A stretch of DNA of 64,000 bases from Sporofaciens musculi (GTDB lineage: Bacteria; Bacillota; Clostridia; Lachnospirales; Lachnospiraceae). Below are positions 8,795-17,349 of the stretch, piece by piece. The position numbers and the translations under genes were made by a program. Where the stretch lies: NCBI RefSeq assembly GCF_009830285.1, contig NZ_WUQX01000001.1:2170501-2234500 (forward strand), written 5' to 3'. Positions within the stretch are counted from its first letter, which is position 1, and the number at the start of each line of letters is the position of its first letter. Under the pieces are notes generated by a model. It was not told the DNA's origin. It ran no database searches and worked only from the letters and a program-made list of their open reading frames with translations.

Positions 8795-9517
8795 ATGGTA
8801 TTAAAAGACTTTGCGCTGCTTGCAGCAGATACGGCAAGAACAAAAGCCTATCTTCATGCAATGCTTCAAAGGAAGCTGCTGCCGGCAATGTGTATTGTGT
8901 ATTCGGAAAATATTTCTAAGATGCAAAAAGATGCAAAGACGTACTTAAAATGTGGCGTTAAGGAGCAGTACTTTGACCTTCAAAGACCGGTGTTATCCTT
9001 CATACAGGAGGGGGATATTCCATATGTGTTAGTCGAGAATAAGGATATTAACTCGGAGGAGATTAAAAGCGTTATACAGAATTTGCAGCAAAAATACCTT
9101 ATTTATTCGGGATATGGAGGATACATTTTAAGGCCTCATCTGTTTCAGTTCGGTAAAAAATATATCCATGTGCACGCTGGTCTTTTGCCAAAATATCGGG
9201 GAAGCACCACGGCTTATTATAGTTTTTTACAGGAAAGAAGCTTGGGCGCCACTGGAATCTTTTTAAGCGAGGGCATTGATGAGGGGGAGATGCTTGCCTG
9301 GGATACCTTTGAAGCGCCAAGGGCTTCTGTGGATATAGATTATATCTATGAGCCTTATATTCGCTCCAGAGTGCTGATAAAAGTGCTGGAAAAGTATCTT
9401 TCAGACGGTGAACTTACTGGCTGTGCACAGAGTATGGAGGGTGCGGAAACATATTTTATTATTCATCCGGTGCTTAAGCATATTGCGTTACTTGGAATGA
9501 AGAAGGAACAAGTATGA
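8795..9517 (+). CDS. Formyltransferase-fold protein (methionyl-tRNA formyltransferase N-terminal family)
   Basis: A 240-residue protein with the Formyl_trans_N signature HVHAGLLPKYRGSTTAY, including the conserved His after a hydrophobic strand, and later GIFLSEGIDEGEML, matching the Asp-containing loop of the family. Such enzymes transfer a formyl group from N10-formyl-THF to amino groups, often on 4-amino sugars of surface glycans. ATG 8795 is chosen because GGAGG at 8784-8788 fits and the longer in-frame start lies deep in the preceding gene. Its position inside the phosphoramidate-type operon is unusual and suggests an amino or amidate acceptor. The gene overlaps the next by four bases (ATGA). 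Confidence 0.7.
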   Translation: MVLKDFALLAADTARTKAYLHAMLQRKLLPAMCIVYSENISKMQKDAKTYLKCGVKEQYFDLQRPVLSFIQEGDIPYVLVENKDINSEEIKSVIQNLQQKYLIYSGYGGYILRPHLFQFGKKYIHVHAGLLPKYRGSTTAYYSFLQERSLGATGIFLSEGIDEGEMLAWDTFEAPRASVDIDYIYEPYIRSRVLIKVLEKYLSDGELTGCAQSMEGAETYFIIHPVLKHIALLGMKKEQV

Positions 9518-10131
9518 GAGCAGTCATATATACACAGAGGGTGGAAATCGTTGACGCTTATGAGGAGAGAAGGGATTGTGCGGATCAGAGAATCGCTGAT
9601 TTTATCAGGGAATGTGGTTTTCTCCCTCTCCCCCTTCCAAATAAAAGGGAACTGGCAGCAGAGATGGTCAGCAGTATAAAGCCTGCAGGAATTATACTGA
9701 CAGGCGGAAACAGTCTTGAGAAATATGGAGGAAACGCGCCGGAGCGTGACGGTATGGACCGGGCGCTGATTGAGCTTGGCATTAGGCGACGGATACCTCT
9801 TTACGGCTTCTGCAGGGGGATGCAGTCAATTCTGGATTATTTTGGAAACCAGCTTATGGAGGTGAAAGGCCATGTGGCAGTACGCCATTTGGTATATGAA
9901 GGAGAAAAGACATATGAAGTAAACAGTTATCATAATCAGGCATGCGTAGAATTAGAGAGGAGCTGTGGCTTGAGAAGCATGTCGCAGGCAGAGGACGGTG
10001 TCATTGAGGCAGTTTGTCACCAATGTTTGCCGATTGTTGGGACCATGTGGCATCCGGAGCGGGAAAAAGAGTTTGCGGCTCAGGATATAGGAAGGATAAA
10101 AGTATTATTCAGGGGGAGAAAGAATGGATAA
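9514..10131 (+). CDS. Class I glutamine amidotransferase-like hydrolase, probable gamma-glutamyl-CDP-amidate hydrolase
   Basis: A 205-residue stand-alone GATase1/peptidase C26 protein. The catalytic triad is visible: Cys100 in the nucleophile elbow GFCRGMQ, and His179 and Glu181 in MWHPERE. There is no synthetase domain, so it should hydrolyse a gamma-glutamyl bond rather than feed ammonia. In Campylobacter the homologous Cj1417 cleaves gamma-glutamyl-CDP-amidate to release CDP-phosphoramidate, and the three other pathway families flank this gene. A PuuD-like polyamine role is the alternative but lacks context. It has an ATGA overlap with the preceding gene. Confidence 0.78.
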   Translation: MRAVIYTQRVEIVDAYEERRDCADQRIADFIRECGFLPLPLPNKRELAAEMVSSIKPAGIILTGGNSLEKYGGNAPERDGMDRALIELGIRRRIPLYGFCRGMQSILDYFGNQLMEVKGHVAVRHLVYEGEKTYEVNSYHNQACVELERSCGLRSMSQAEDGVIEAVCHQCLPIVGTMWHPEREKEFAAQDIGRIKVLFRGRKNG

Positions 10132-11077
10132 CAGGAAGTATTATGGATGTGAAACTCCGGAATCAGTAAGTTATTTGGAATTTGGTTCGGTTAATCTTGT
10201 AAAGGGCGAGAAGAAAATATGGAATTACTGGCAGGACCAGGATGCGTACGACCTGTATATGTTTGCAAGATATTCAAGGGATTTATTTGCATTCAGGAGG
10301 TTTTTTAAGGAGAAGGAAAAAACAGCGGAAAAGCTGAATGAGTATATATTGAAATCGGCACATAATAAACTTATGGATTATCTGTTTAAGTATGCAGGCA
10401 TGCTTGCTGTAGAGGAAAAGGGGATGGTCTGTGAATGTGGGAGCTCCTTATACGGATGGATTGACGAGGCGTTGGCCTGCGACTATGTATATGCAAAGGG
10501 AGAAAACTTAAGTAAGATTAAGGGATTTCATTATATTGGAAGTGACATTTCAGAGCTGATGAATGAGGGAGCCGCAAATTTTCACAGTGATATTAAAATG
10601 GATTTTTCCACGCAGGATACGATTTTGGGAGTGGTAAAAGAGATAAAGAAAAATTATGGGAAAAAACTGGCGCTTTTTTATGGGCTGAGTGTAAGCGTGC
10701 GATATGCAGTGAGGGGTTCAGAAGACTTAATCGAGGCGGCAGAAGCGTCAGAGTTGTGTGTGTATAACAGATTAAGCATGACTTATGGGGAGGAAACGTT
10801 GGCGACAGTGTATGGAACAGGGAAAAGTGTTTATATTGTTTCACTGCCTAAACTGGTGAAGGGAATCGAAGAAAAAGGGCTTTACGCAAAATACTGCACA
10901 GCGAATATGCAGCATAATAAGGACGGGGAGGGCACAGTAAGGGCGTCGATTGGGATTGCAAAAAGCCAGGAGGTATTGGATGAATTTATAGCCCGGTATG
11001 AGTCGTGTATTGACAAAAGTATCCAGATCGAAGGTATTGAAAAGGGCCAGTGGAAGGAATTGAAGGAATTGCTTTAG
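10124..11077 (+). CDS. Uncharacterised protein, possible SAM-dependent methyltransferase
   Basis: A 317-residue soluble protein. A strand followed by a Gly/Ser loop at VCECGSSLYG (about residues 102-111) and a later acidic strand end (HYIGSDISEL) resemble methyltransferase motifs I and II, but the match is loose. Campylobacter phosphoramidate clusters contain dedicated methyltransferases that O-methylate the group, so this is the natural candidate for that step. It starts 8 bases inside the hydrolase gene and ends 29 bases before the cytidylyltransferase. The function is inferred mostly from position. Confidence 0.5.
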   Translation: MDNRKYYGCETPESVSYLEFGSVNLVKGEKKIWNYWQDQDAYDLYMFARYSRDLFAFRRFFKEKEKTAEKLNEYILKSAHNKLMDYLFKYAGMLAVEEKGMVCECGSSLYGWIDEALACDYVYAKGENLSKIKGFHYIGSDISELMNEGAANFHSDIKMDFSTQDTILGVVKEIKKNYGKKLALFYGLSVSVRYAVRGSEDLIEAAEASELCVYNRLSMTYGEETLATVYGTGKSVYIVSLPKLVKGIEEKGLYAKYCTANMQHNKDGEGTVRASIGIAKSQEVLDEFIARYESCIDKSIQIEGIEKGQWKELKELL

Positions 11078-11106
11078 GAAGGGTCACAGGGAGGAGAAAA
11101 GGATAA

Positions 11107-11895
11107 GTGAAGGCGGTTATTTTGGCAGCGGGCCAGGGGACAAGATTAAAAAAGTACACAGAGAATCTGCCTAAAGGGATGCTGACATTTATGGGAAAGA
11201 CCATTATTTCGCGTCAGATCGAGATGTATCGAAAATGCGGCATAGAGGATATCATTGTAGTGCGTGGATTTGCAGCAGAGAAGATTAGCTATGAAGGAGT
11301 CCGGTATTATACGAATGAGGATTATGCCAATACGAATATGGTGGAATCCTTGATGACGGCGAAAATAGAATTTGATGAGGATATGCTCGTCAGCTATTCG
11401 GACATCTTGTTTGAGGAGGAGATGCTGAGGACAATGATGAAAGCATCAGCAGATTACGTGGTAGCAGTTGACGACAACTGGAAAGAGTACTGGAAAAAGC
11501 GTTATGGAAGAATAGATTATGATACAGAAAGCCTGTCTATTGATGAGAACAATCATATCGTAGAACTGGGGTTAGAGAACCCTAAGGTTCAGGACATAGA
11601 TGCAAGATATGTGGGGCTGCTTAAGTTTTCAAAGGAAGGTCTAAAGAGCATAGAAGCGCTGATGGAAAATGCTTATCGTAAATATGAAGATGAGCCATGG
11701 CAGCAGTCAGGAAAACCAGTGAGGAAAGCCTATATGACGGACTTATTGAACGCGCTTATTGAGTCAGGGAAGAAGGTTGAGGCAAAAAGGTTTTGTAACG
11801 GTTGGATTGAATTTGATACGAATGAGGATTATGAGAAGGCCTGTGAGTGGGCAGAAAACGGAAATATTCAAGAATTGATAGAGTTTACAATATAG
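11107..11895 (+). CDS. LicC-like nucleotidyltransferase, probable CTP:phosphoglutamine cytidylyltransferase
   Basis: A 262-residue NTP-transferase with the family start VILAAGQGTRLKKYTENLPK, where the Gly-rich loop and following Lys bind the nucleotide, and the acidic metal site YSDILFEEE near residue 99. Its length and internal motifs match LicC-type phosphocholine cytidylyltransferases and the Cj1416 family, not the RfbF glucose-1-phosphate cytidylyltransferase. With the glutamine kinase, hydrolase and CysC-like kinase in the same operon it completes the four-enzyme set for CDP-phosphoramidate. It starts at GTG with AGGAG upstream. A phosphocholine role is the alternative, but no choline kinase or LicD is adjacent. 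Confidence 0.75.
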   Translation: MKAVILAAGQGTRLKKYTENLPKGMLTFMGKTIISRQIEMYRKCGIEDIIVVRGFAAEKISYEGVRYYTNEDYANTNMVESLMTAKIEFDEDMLVSYSDILFEEEMLRTMMKASADYVVAVDDNWKEYWKKRYGRIDYDTESLSIDENNHIVELGLENPKVQDIDARYVGLLKFSKEGLKSIEALMENAYRKYEDEPWQQSGKPVRKAYMTDLLNALIESGKKVEAKRFCNGWIEFDTNEDYEKACEWAENGNIQELIEFTI

Positions 11896-11910
11896 GACAA
11901 GGTGAAAGGT

Positions 11911-12966
11911 ATGAAATTTGATATAGGGTGTTATAAAGGAAAAAGAATATTTATAACAGGGCATACGGGGTTTAAGGGAGCATGGCTTTGTAAGCTGCTT
12001 TCTTATGTTGGCGCAGAAGTGATTGGGTATAGCTTGGAGCCGCCTACAAATCCCTCTTTGTTTTCTCTCCTGCAGTTGAACCATGACATTTGTTCCATTA
12101 TTGGTGATATACGCGACAGGGATTACCTTATGAAGGTATTTAATGATTCAAAGCCAGAGATTGTTCTGCATTTGGCTGCTCAGCCCTTGGTAAGAGCTTC
12201 TTATCAGAATCCAGCATATACATATGAAACGAATGTTATGGGAACCGTCAATATTTTAGAGTGCGTCCGTCAAAGCGACAGGACGAAATCCTTTTTAAAT
12301 ATAACTACAGATAAAGTGTATCAAAATAAAGAATGGATATGGGGATACAGAGAGAACGAGGAGCTTAACGGGTATGATCCCTATAGCAATTCAAAATCCT
12401 GCTCCGAGTTAGTTACACATGCCTATAAAAATAGCTTTTTTTCAGCTTGCGGCGTGGGTATCTCAACGGCAAGGGCAGGCAATGTAATAGGCGGCGGTGA
12501 TTTTGCAAACGACCGAATTATACCGGATTGTGTAAAGGCGGCTATGGACCATGATGATATCATTGTGAGGAATCCATATTCTACGCGTCCTTATCAACAT
12601 GTATTAGAACCTCTTTATGCATATCTGATGATTGCAGCTATGCAGGAGGCAAAGCCTAAATATGCAGGGAGTTACAATGTTGGTCCGTCAGATGAAGATT
12701 GCTGTCAGACAGGGGAATTAGTTGATTTGTTTGTAAATAAATGGGGAGAGGGAATAAAATGGATCAGTCAAAAGGATGACGGACCTCACGAAGCAAATTA
12801 CTTGAAGCTTGACTGTAGTAAGCTGAGAAATACATTTGATTGGAGACCTGTTTGGAATTTAAATACTGCTGTAGATAAGGTTGTTGAATGGAGTAAATGC
12901 TGGATAACAGGCGGAGATATCAAAAAGTGTATGGATAAGCAGATATGTGAATTTTTGAATTGTTAG
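11911..12966 (+). CDS. rfbG: CDP-glucose 4,6-dehydratase
   Basis: A short-chain dehydrogenase/epimerase of 351 residues that converts CDP-glucose to CDP-4-keto-6-deoxyglucose. The NAD motif is ITGHTGFKGAW, the variant Gly pattern typical of RfbG, and RfbG-specific segments follow: LAAQPLVRASY, TTDKVYQNKEW and DPYSNSKSCSE with the catalytic Tyr and Lys. ATG 11911 has AAGGTG/GAAAGG upstream; the GTG at 11902 is less likely. The product is the substrate of the RfbH homologue at 2326. A glucose-1-phosphate cytidylyltransferase was not recognised in the window, so it probably lies upstream. Confidence 0.92.
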   Translation: MKFDIGCYKGKRIFITGHTGFKGAWLCKLLSYVGAEVIGYSLEPPTNPSLFSLLQLNHDICSIIGDIRDRDYLMKVFNDSKPEIVLHLAAQPLVRASYQNPAYTYETNVMGTVNILECVRQSDRTKSFLNITTDKVYQNKEWIWGYRENEELNGYDPYSNSKSCSELVTHAYKNSFFSACGVGISTARAGNVIGGGDFANDRIIPDCVKAAMDHDDIIVRNPYSTRPYQHVLEPLYAYLMIAAMQEAKPKYAGSYNVGPSDEDCCQTGELVDLFVNKWGEGIKWISQKDDGPHEANYLKLDCSKLRNTFDWRPVWNLNTAVDKVVEWSKCWITGGDIKKCMDKQICEFLNC

Positions 12967-13016
12967 ATGGGGCAGATGAGAGAAAAAATTAGCAATAATA
13001 AGGTTAGGATAAGAAT

Positions 13017-14102
13017 ATGGAATTAGCAATCTATGGCGCTCAGGGACTGGCGCTTGGAGCTTATCAGGCGATATCCGATTTATTACCATCAAGGGTGATT
13101 AAATGCTTTTTAGTAACAGAACAGGGGATTAATGCGAAGACGCTATTAGGGCTTCCTGTTTTGGAGTTAAAAAATTTTGCACAAACTCTTTCCGATAAAG
13201 AAAAGACAGAAATTGAGATTCTGATTGCAACTCCCGAAGATGTTATGCCAGAGATAGAAAAATGTTTGGATGAAATAGGGCTATGCTGTCATGTTAGATT
13301 AACTTCCCTCCGGTGGGCAGAGCTTATGGGATATCATACTGTAAAAAATAAAAAGTTTATGCCTTTATCAGCGTTTCCCATAGGATATCATAGGGCAAAG
13401 CTGTGTGTTTTTATGGCAAAATCCTGTAAAGACAAGCCATTGTCAAATAAATATGAGTTATCTGAATGGATTAAGCCTATACAAGTTGGAACGGCGTTAT
13501 TAAGCCAATCGGCTTCAGGTTTTTCGGATAATAGCGGAGATCATATATCTTATAAAAATGGAAATTATTCAGAATTGACTGCATTGTATTGGATATGGAA
13601 AAACTGTATTAACAGAGAGGCTGGGGAGGAGAAGCAAGAGTACTATGGATTATGTCATTATAGGAGAATATTAAATCTGTCTGATGACGACGTACTTAGA
13701 TTAACAGACAATGACGTAGATGTGGTTCTGCCTTTTCCAATGCTGTATGAGCCGAATATTGAAGAACATCACAAACGGTATGTAAAGGATGAAGACTGGC
13801 GCACATTAATTGAGATTTTAGAAAGGCTGTATCCTGAAAATATGTCAATGTTTACGGATATAATGCTTCAGCCATATTTTTATAATTACAATATCATAAT
13901 TGCGCGGAAAGAGGTTCTAAACGATTATTGCAGGTGGTTATTTCCTATTTTGGAGAACTTAGAAGAACTAAGTACTCCAAAAGGAACAGACCGAAATGAT
14001 CGATATATTGGTTATATAGGAGAGACGCTGTCTACGTTTTATTTTATGTCAAATAAAAACAAACTCAATATTGTACATACAGGATGCAGATTTCTGTCAT
14101 AG
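13017..14102 (+). CDS. DUF4422 glycan-synthesis protein with N-terminal Rossmann-like module
   Basis: A 361-residue protein of two parts. Residues about 1-105 form the Rossmann-like module (LAIYGAQGLALG, then a strand ending in IATPEDVMP). Residues about 150-361 form the DUF4422 domain, with the hallmark segments SYKNGNYSELTALYW, YGLCHYRR, and YNYNIIIARKEV before DYCRWLFPI. DUF4422 proteins sit in capsule and exopolysaccharide loci and are generally regarded as glycosyltransferases, though a defined activity is not known to me. The closest relatives here are at 21972, 23061 and 41202. It starts 50 bases after rfbG. Confidence 0.8.
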   Translation: MELAIYGAQGLALGAYQAISDLLPSRVIKCFLVTEQGINAKTLLGLPVLELKNFAQTLSDKEKTEIEILIATPEDVMPEIEKCLDEIGLCCHVRLTSLRWAELMGYHTVKNKKFMPLSAFPIGYHRAKLCVFMAKSCKDKPLSNKYELSEWIKPIQVGTALLSQSASGFSDNSGDHISYKNGNYSELTALYWIWKNCINREAGEEKQEYYGLCHYRRILNLSDDDVLRLTDNDVDVVLPFPMLYEPNIEEHHKRYVKDEDWRTLIEILERLYPENMSMFTDIMLQPYFYNYNIIIARKEVLNDYCRWLFPILENLEELSTPKGTDRNDRYIGYIGETLSTFYFMSNKNKLNIVHTGCRFLS

Positions 14103-14170
14103 GAATGTGGAATATTGGAATGAAGACGATATATTACGGCAAGTTTTAGTATTTGGATACAGGAGAATAT

Positions 14171-14380
14171 ATGAAGGCAATTATATGGGGATGCGGAGAT
14201 TTTGGCAGGAGGGTGCTGCCAAATCTAATAGCGCAGGAGGAGTATGAGGTAGTTTTGATGTATTAATGATTGTAGTGAGTAGCTCTTGTTCTGTGAAACA
14301 GATCAAAGACTACGCATTACGGTTAAATATTCCGAAAGAAAAAGTAATAGATGTTTTTTTGTTGACCAAAGGATTTCTTT
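14171..14380 (+). pseudogene. Remnant of a Rossmann-like module, formerly the N-terminus of a TylF-type methyltransferase
   Basis: The ATG at 14171 opens MKAIIWGCGDFGRRVLPNL, a clear copy of the island's Rossmann-like module, but the frame stops after about 31 codons. The second half of the module (LMIVVSSSCSVKQIKDYAL and IPKEKVID) is readable in another frame between about 14260 and 14358, so the middle has been lost or scrambled. A T7 run at 14354-14360 then separates this frame from the TylF frame. Together these marks show a former fusion protein broken by an internal deletion and at least one frameshift. Confidence 0.7.
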
Positions 14381-14381
14381 C

Positions 14382-14942
14382 ATGAAAGGGTATGCAGAAT
14401 GGATAAACAGCAGAAATATAGAAGGAAATGTTGCGGAATGCGGCGTATTCAGAGGTGATTCTGCCAAATTTATAAACCGTTATTTCCCAAACAGAAAGTT
14501 ATATTTATGCGATACTTTTGAGGGATTTGATTATGGTGATCTGCAATATGAAAAAGGAGAGAATAATCAAAGCTTTAATCAAAGCAAATTTGCAGACCAA
14601 TCTTTTTTCGCAGAGACGGGAGTTGATTTTGTCATGAGTAAGATGATATACCCAGAGAAAGTTGTAATAAAAAAGGGATATTTTCCAGAAAGTGTACTTG
14701 ATGTTAAGGATCGCTTCTGTTTTGTGAATCTTGATATGGACTTGTATATTCCAATGCTAAATGGTTTAAGATTTTTTGGGGATAAGATGGTTTATAACGG
14801 CTGTATCTTGCTGCACGATTATTTTTCTGATGTTTTTACAGGAGTCAGACAGGCGGTAGATATGTTTGAACAGGAAAGAGGAATCAATATAATAAAGACT
14901 CCGATTGGAGATGGATGCAGTATGGCGTTAATTCGTAATTAA
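14382..14942 (+). CDS. TylF/MycF-like O-methyltransferase, probably 5'-truncated
   Basis: The frame encodes a TylF-family SAM-dependent methyltransferase: NVAECGVFRGDSAKF (motif I region), YLCDTFEGF and LDMDLYIPMLNGL with the metal-binding aspartates, then CILLHDYF. Such enzymes O-methylate sugars. The open frame extends back to a TTG at 14286, but those residues are unlike the family and overlap the remnant of a Rossmann module in another frame. ATG 14382 is the first ATG at the start of homology; VDQRIS just upstream also looks native, so the original protein began earlier. Whether the truncated product is made or active is uncertain. Confidence 0.6.
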   Translation: MKGYAEWINSRNIEGNVAECGVFRGDSAKFINRYFPNRKLYLCDTFEGFDYGDLQYEKGENNQSFNQSKFADQSFFAETGVDFVMSKMIYPEKVVIKKGYFPESVLDVKDRFCFVNLDMDLYIPMLNGLRFFGDKMVYNGCILLHDYFSDVFTGVRQAVDMFEQERGINIIKTPIGDGCSMALIRN

Positions 14943-15080
14943 TTAGGCTTTAAGCATGACAAAGAAAACCTTATTTTATAGTATACAATGAGCAGCAGAT
15001 AGGCTATAATCGGATATAGATGCAGTACAGATTGAGAAAATCAAGATACAATGTGAAAGCTATAAAAAGGATGTGAATGT

Positions 15081-16781
15081 ATGGACAGAACCGTAGGGAT
15101 TGGACTGCAGGATTTTGAAAAGGTGCGGATGAAGAAAATATTTTATATAGATAAAACGCATTTTATCAAAGAATGGTGGGAAGCAAATGACGATGTGACA
15201 TTGATTGCCCGTCCAAGAAGATTCGGGAAAACTTTGAATATGAGTATGCTGGAGAAGTTTTTTTCTGTTAAATATGCCGGACGAAATGAGTTGTTTGAAG
15301 GGCTGTCCATATGGAAGGAGGAGGAGTACAGGAGGCTGCAGGGAACATATCCTGTGGTGCTTCTTAGTTTTGCCAGTATTAAGGAAAATACCTTTGCAGA
15401 GGCTAGAAAAAGTATATGCCGGACAATAGAAGAACAGTTTAATAAGCATGACTACTTGCTAAAAGGTTGTTTGCTGAATGAAAAAGAGAAGGAATTCTAT
15501 CAGGAAGTTACGGCATATATGTCGGATAGTACTGCTTCTGCGGCGCTGCGTTCACTAACAGATTTTTTGAGCAGATATTATGGAAAAAGGGTGATTATCC
15601 TATTGGATGAATATGACACACCCTTGCAGGAGTCATATGTAAATGGATATTGGGATGAAATGGCCAGCCTAATCAGAAGTATGCTAAATGCTGCGTTTAA
15701 GAGCAATCCATATCTCGAACGGGCGGTTATGACAGGGATTACGAGAGTCAGTAAGGAGTCCATCTTCTCTGATTTGAACAATCTGGAGGTAGTTACGACA
15801 ACCTCAGATAAATATGAAGTCGCCTTTGGCTTTACGGAAGAAGAAGTCTTTGCAGCATTGGATGAATATGGAATGTCAGATAGGCAGGTGGATGTAAAGA
15901 GATGGTATGATGGTTTTACATTTGGAAACAGGACAGATATTTACAACCCATGGTCTGTGATTAATTATCTGAGTAAAGGAAAGCTTCGCGCTTATTGGGC
16001 AAACACCAGCTCAAACAGTCTGGTTGGAAAATTAATCCAGGAGGGAACGAAAGATGTAAAGGTGTCATTTGAGAAGCTTTTTTCCGGTGAGCATTTGTAT
16101 ACACAGATTGATGAGCAGATTGTATATAACATGCTGGATGAAGATGAAGCGGCAATCTGGAGTCTGTTGCTTGCCGGTGGGTATCTGAAGGTCATTAAAG
16201 TGGGAGAACATTCAGAAACAGGATTTAGCAGTACTGCCCTTAACTGCGAGCTGGCAATCACAAATCTTGAAGTAAGGCTGATGTTTGGCGGAATGATACA
16301 TGGGTGGTTTGCTGGAAATCTGTCAAATTATAATGCTTTTATTAAAGCGCTGCTTCTGGGTGATATAGATGCAATGAATGATTATATGAATGAAGTTACA
16401 CAGGCTATGTTTAGTTATTTTGATACGGGCAAAAATCCATCAAAAAAGGAACCGGAGAGATTCTACCATGGATTTGTGTTGGGACTTATGGTAGAGCTTG
16501 CTGATAGATATATCATTACTTCCAACAGGGAGAGCGGTTTTGGACGGTATGATGTTATGATGGAGCCAAAACAGCAAAATGACGACGCAATGATTCTGGA
16601 ATTTAAAGTACAGAATAATAGATATGAAGAAGCTTTGTCAGATACGGTAGAAGCGGCCTTAAAGCAGATTGAAGCTCAAAAGTATGAGGCGGTTTTAGTT
16701 GCTAAGGGGATTGCAAAAGAGCGGATACGCAGGTACGGATTTGCTTTTCGGGGGAGTGAAGTATTGATTGGGGCAAACTAA
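15081..16781 (+). CDS. AAA-ATPase-like / PD-(D/E)XK nuclease family protein (DUF1703 type)
   Basis: A 566-residue protein of a family widespread in gut anaerobes. The N-terminal AAA-ATPase-like domain begins with FEKVRMKKIFYIDKTHFI and has the Walker-A-like ARPRRFGKTLNM (about residues 43-54); Walker B is VIILLDEYDTPL (about 170-181). The C-terminal PD-(D/E)XK-like domain contains GRYDVMMEPK and AMILEFKVQ, with the D...ExK residues, near residues 490-516. The members are of unknown function and often sit as isolated accessory genes. It has its own AGGATG-type ribosome site and no overlap with neighbours. Confidence 0.85.
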   Translation: MDRTVGIGLQDFEKVRMKKIFYIDKTHFIKEWWEANDDVTLIARPRRFGKTLNMSMLEKFFSVKYAGRNELFEGLSIWKEEEYRRLQGTYPVVLLSFASIKENTFAEARKSICRTIEEQFNKHDYLLKGCLLNEKEKEFYQEVTAYMSDSTASAALRSLTDFLSRYYGKRVIILLDEYDTPLQESYVNGYWDEMASLIRSMLNAAFKSNPYLERAVMTGITRVSKESIFSDLNNLEVVTTTSDKYEVAFGFTEEEVFAALDEYGMSDRQVDVKRWYDGFTFGNRTDIYNPWSVINYLSKGKLRAYWANTSSNSLVGKLIQEGTKDVKVSFEKLFSGEHLYTQIDEQIVYNMLDEDEAAIWSLLLAGGYLKVIKVGEHSETGFSSTALNCELAITNLEVRLMFGGMIHGWFAGNLSNYNAFIKALLLGDIDAMNDYMNEVTQAMFSYFDTGKNPSKKEPERFYHGFVLGLMVELADRYIITSNRESGFGRYDVMMEPKQQNDDAMILEFKVQNNRYEEALSDTVEAALKQIEAQKYEAVLVAKGIAKERIRRYGFAFRGSEVLIGAN

Positions 16782-17162
16782 ATATACCGGAGGAAACTAC
16801 AATGAAATCATCCTCCAGGATAAAAATGTAAATGAGGGTATGATTGGCAGCAGTTTGAAACTGTTGTCGGAAATGTTACCTAGAGGACGATGGAGCAAAG
16901 AATATTCTGAAATACAGCTTTGCATGTTATAAAAAAAGCGGTGCAAGGTAATGTTGGAACAAAAATAAATTAAATGAAAATATATGAAAGCTCTGGGGCA
17001 GGTTTGTTTCAGGGCTTTTCATGACCTGATATAAAATGAACCGATATCTGCGGGGAGGTAGAGGAGCATAGATCATACGCTTATGGAGGAATTCCTGCGG
17101 CGTCGTCTATGGTGCTTAAAGTAAGAAAGGCAGTCCGGGAACCCAGGTTTACTTAAGAAGTA
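16782..17162 (+). other. Intergenic stretch with two decayed coding remnants and a hairpin
   Basis: No intact gene. From about 16783 to 16932 a frame reads for 49 codons without a proper start (YTGGNYNEIILQDKNVNEG and so on) and looks like the tail of a lost protein. A second open stretch, about 17040-17155, ends in YGGIPAASSMVLKVRKAV. I recognise neither. Between them an imperfect hairpin at 16982-17022 pairs ATGAAAGCTCTG with CAGGGCTTTTCAT; it lacks a T tract, so it is not a clear terminator. Confidence 0.45.
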
Positions 17163-17168
17163 AAAGAG

Positions 17169-17196
17169 ATTACGAAAATGTATACTTTTTCGTAAT
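17169..17196. repeat. Inverted repeat at the left end of TnpB-like element copy 1
   Basis: ATTACGAAAA (17169-17178) pairs perfectly with TTTTCGTAAT (17187-17196) around an 8-base loop. The same ten bases occur again at 17307-17316, just before the gene, so a direct repeat brackets a segment of about 130 bases. Copy 2 has the same arrangement in slightly degenerate form. It is a candidate element end or protein-binding site. Confidence 0.6.
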
Positions 17197-17222
17197 GGTA
17201 CATTTCACATAAATTCTCAACT

Positions 17223-17251
17223 ATTCTAATATATTATCGACAAAAAGTCAA
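17223..17251 (-). promoter_or_regulatory. Predicted outward-facing promoter in the element leader
   Basis: On the minus strand TTGACT and TAGAAT are separated by exactly 17 bases, close to the sigma-70/sigma-A consensus. The promoter points leftward, away from the tnpB-like gene. It is unchanged in copy 2 (44363-44391) and in the inverted remnant at 40266. A hairpin-forming repeat (TTATCGAC, five A, GTCAATAA) at 17234-17254 overlaps the -35 box and could be an operator. Confidence 0.5.
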
Positions 17252-17349
17252 TAAACTTAATCTCTATTTTTTGTAGTATATGTCTAAATAATTTCCCATG
17301 GAAAAGATTACGAAAAAGTATACCTTACTGGACGGAGTCCGAATAAAAT

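Noticed and set aside
11107-11895. Glucose-1-phosphate cytidylyltransferase (RfbF) for the CDP-sugar pathway
   Set aside because: Motifs and length match LicC/Cj1416-type enzymes, and the gene belongs to the operon of phosphoramidate-type enzymes.
14981-15080. Promoter for the AAA/PD-(D/E)XK gene from TATAAT at 15005
   Set aside because: No acceptable -35 box at a usual distance; too weak to list.
16982-17022. Rho-independent terminator after the AAA/PD-(D/E)XK gene
   Set aside because: The hairpin lies 200 bases from the stop, is imperfect and has no T tract.
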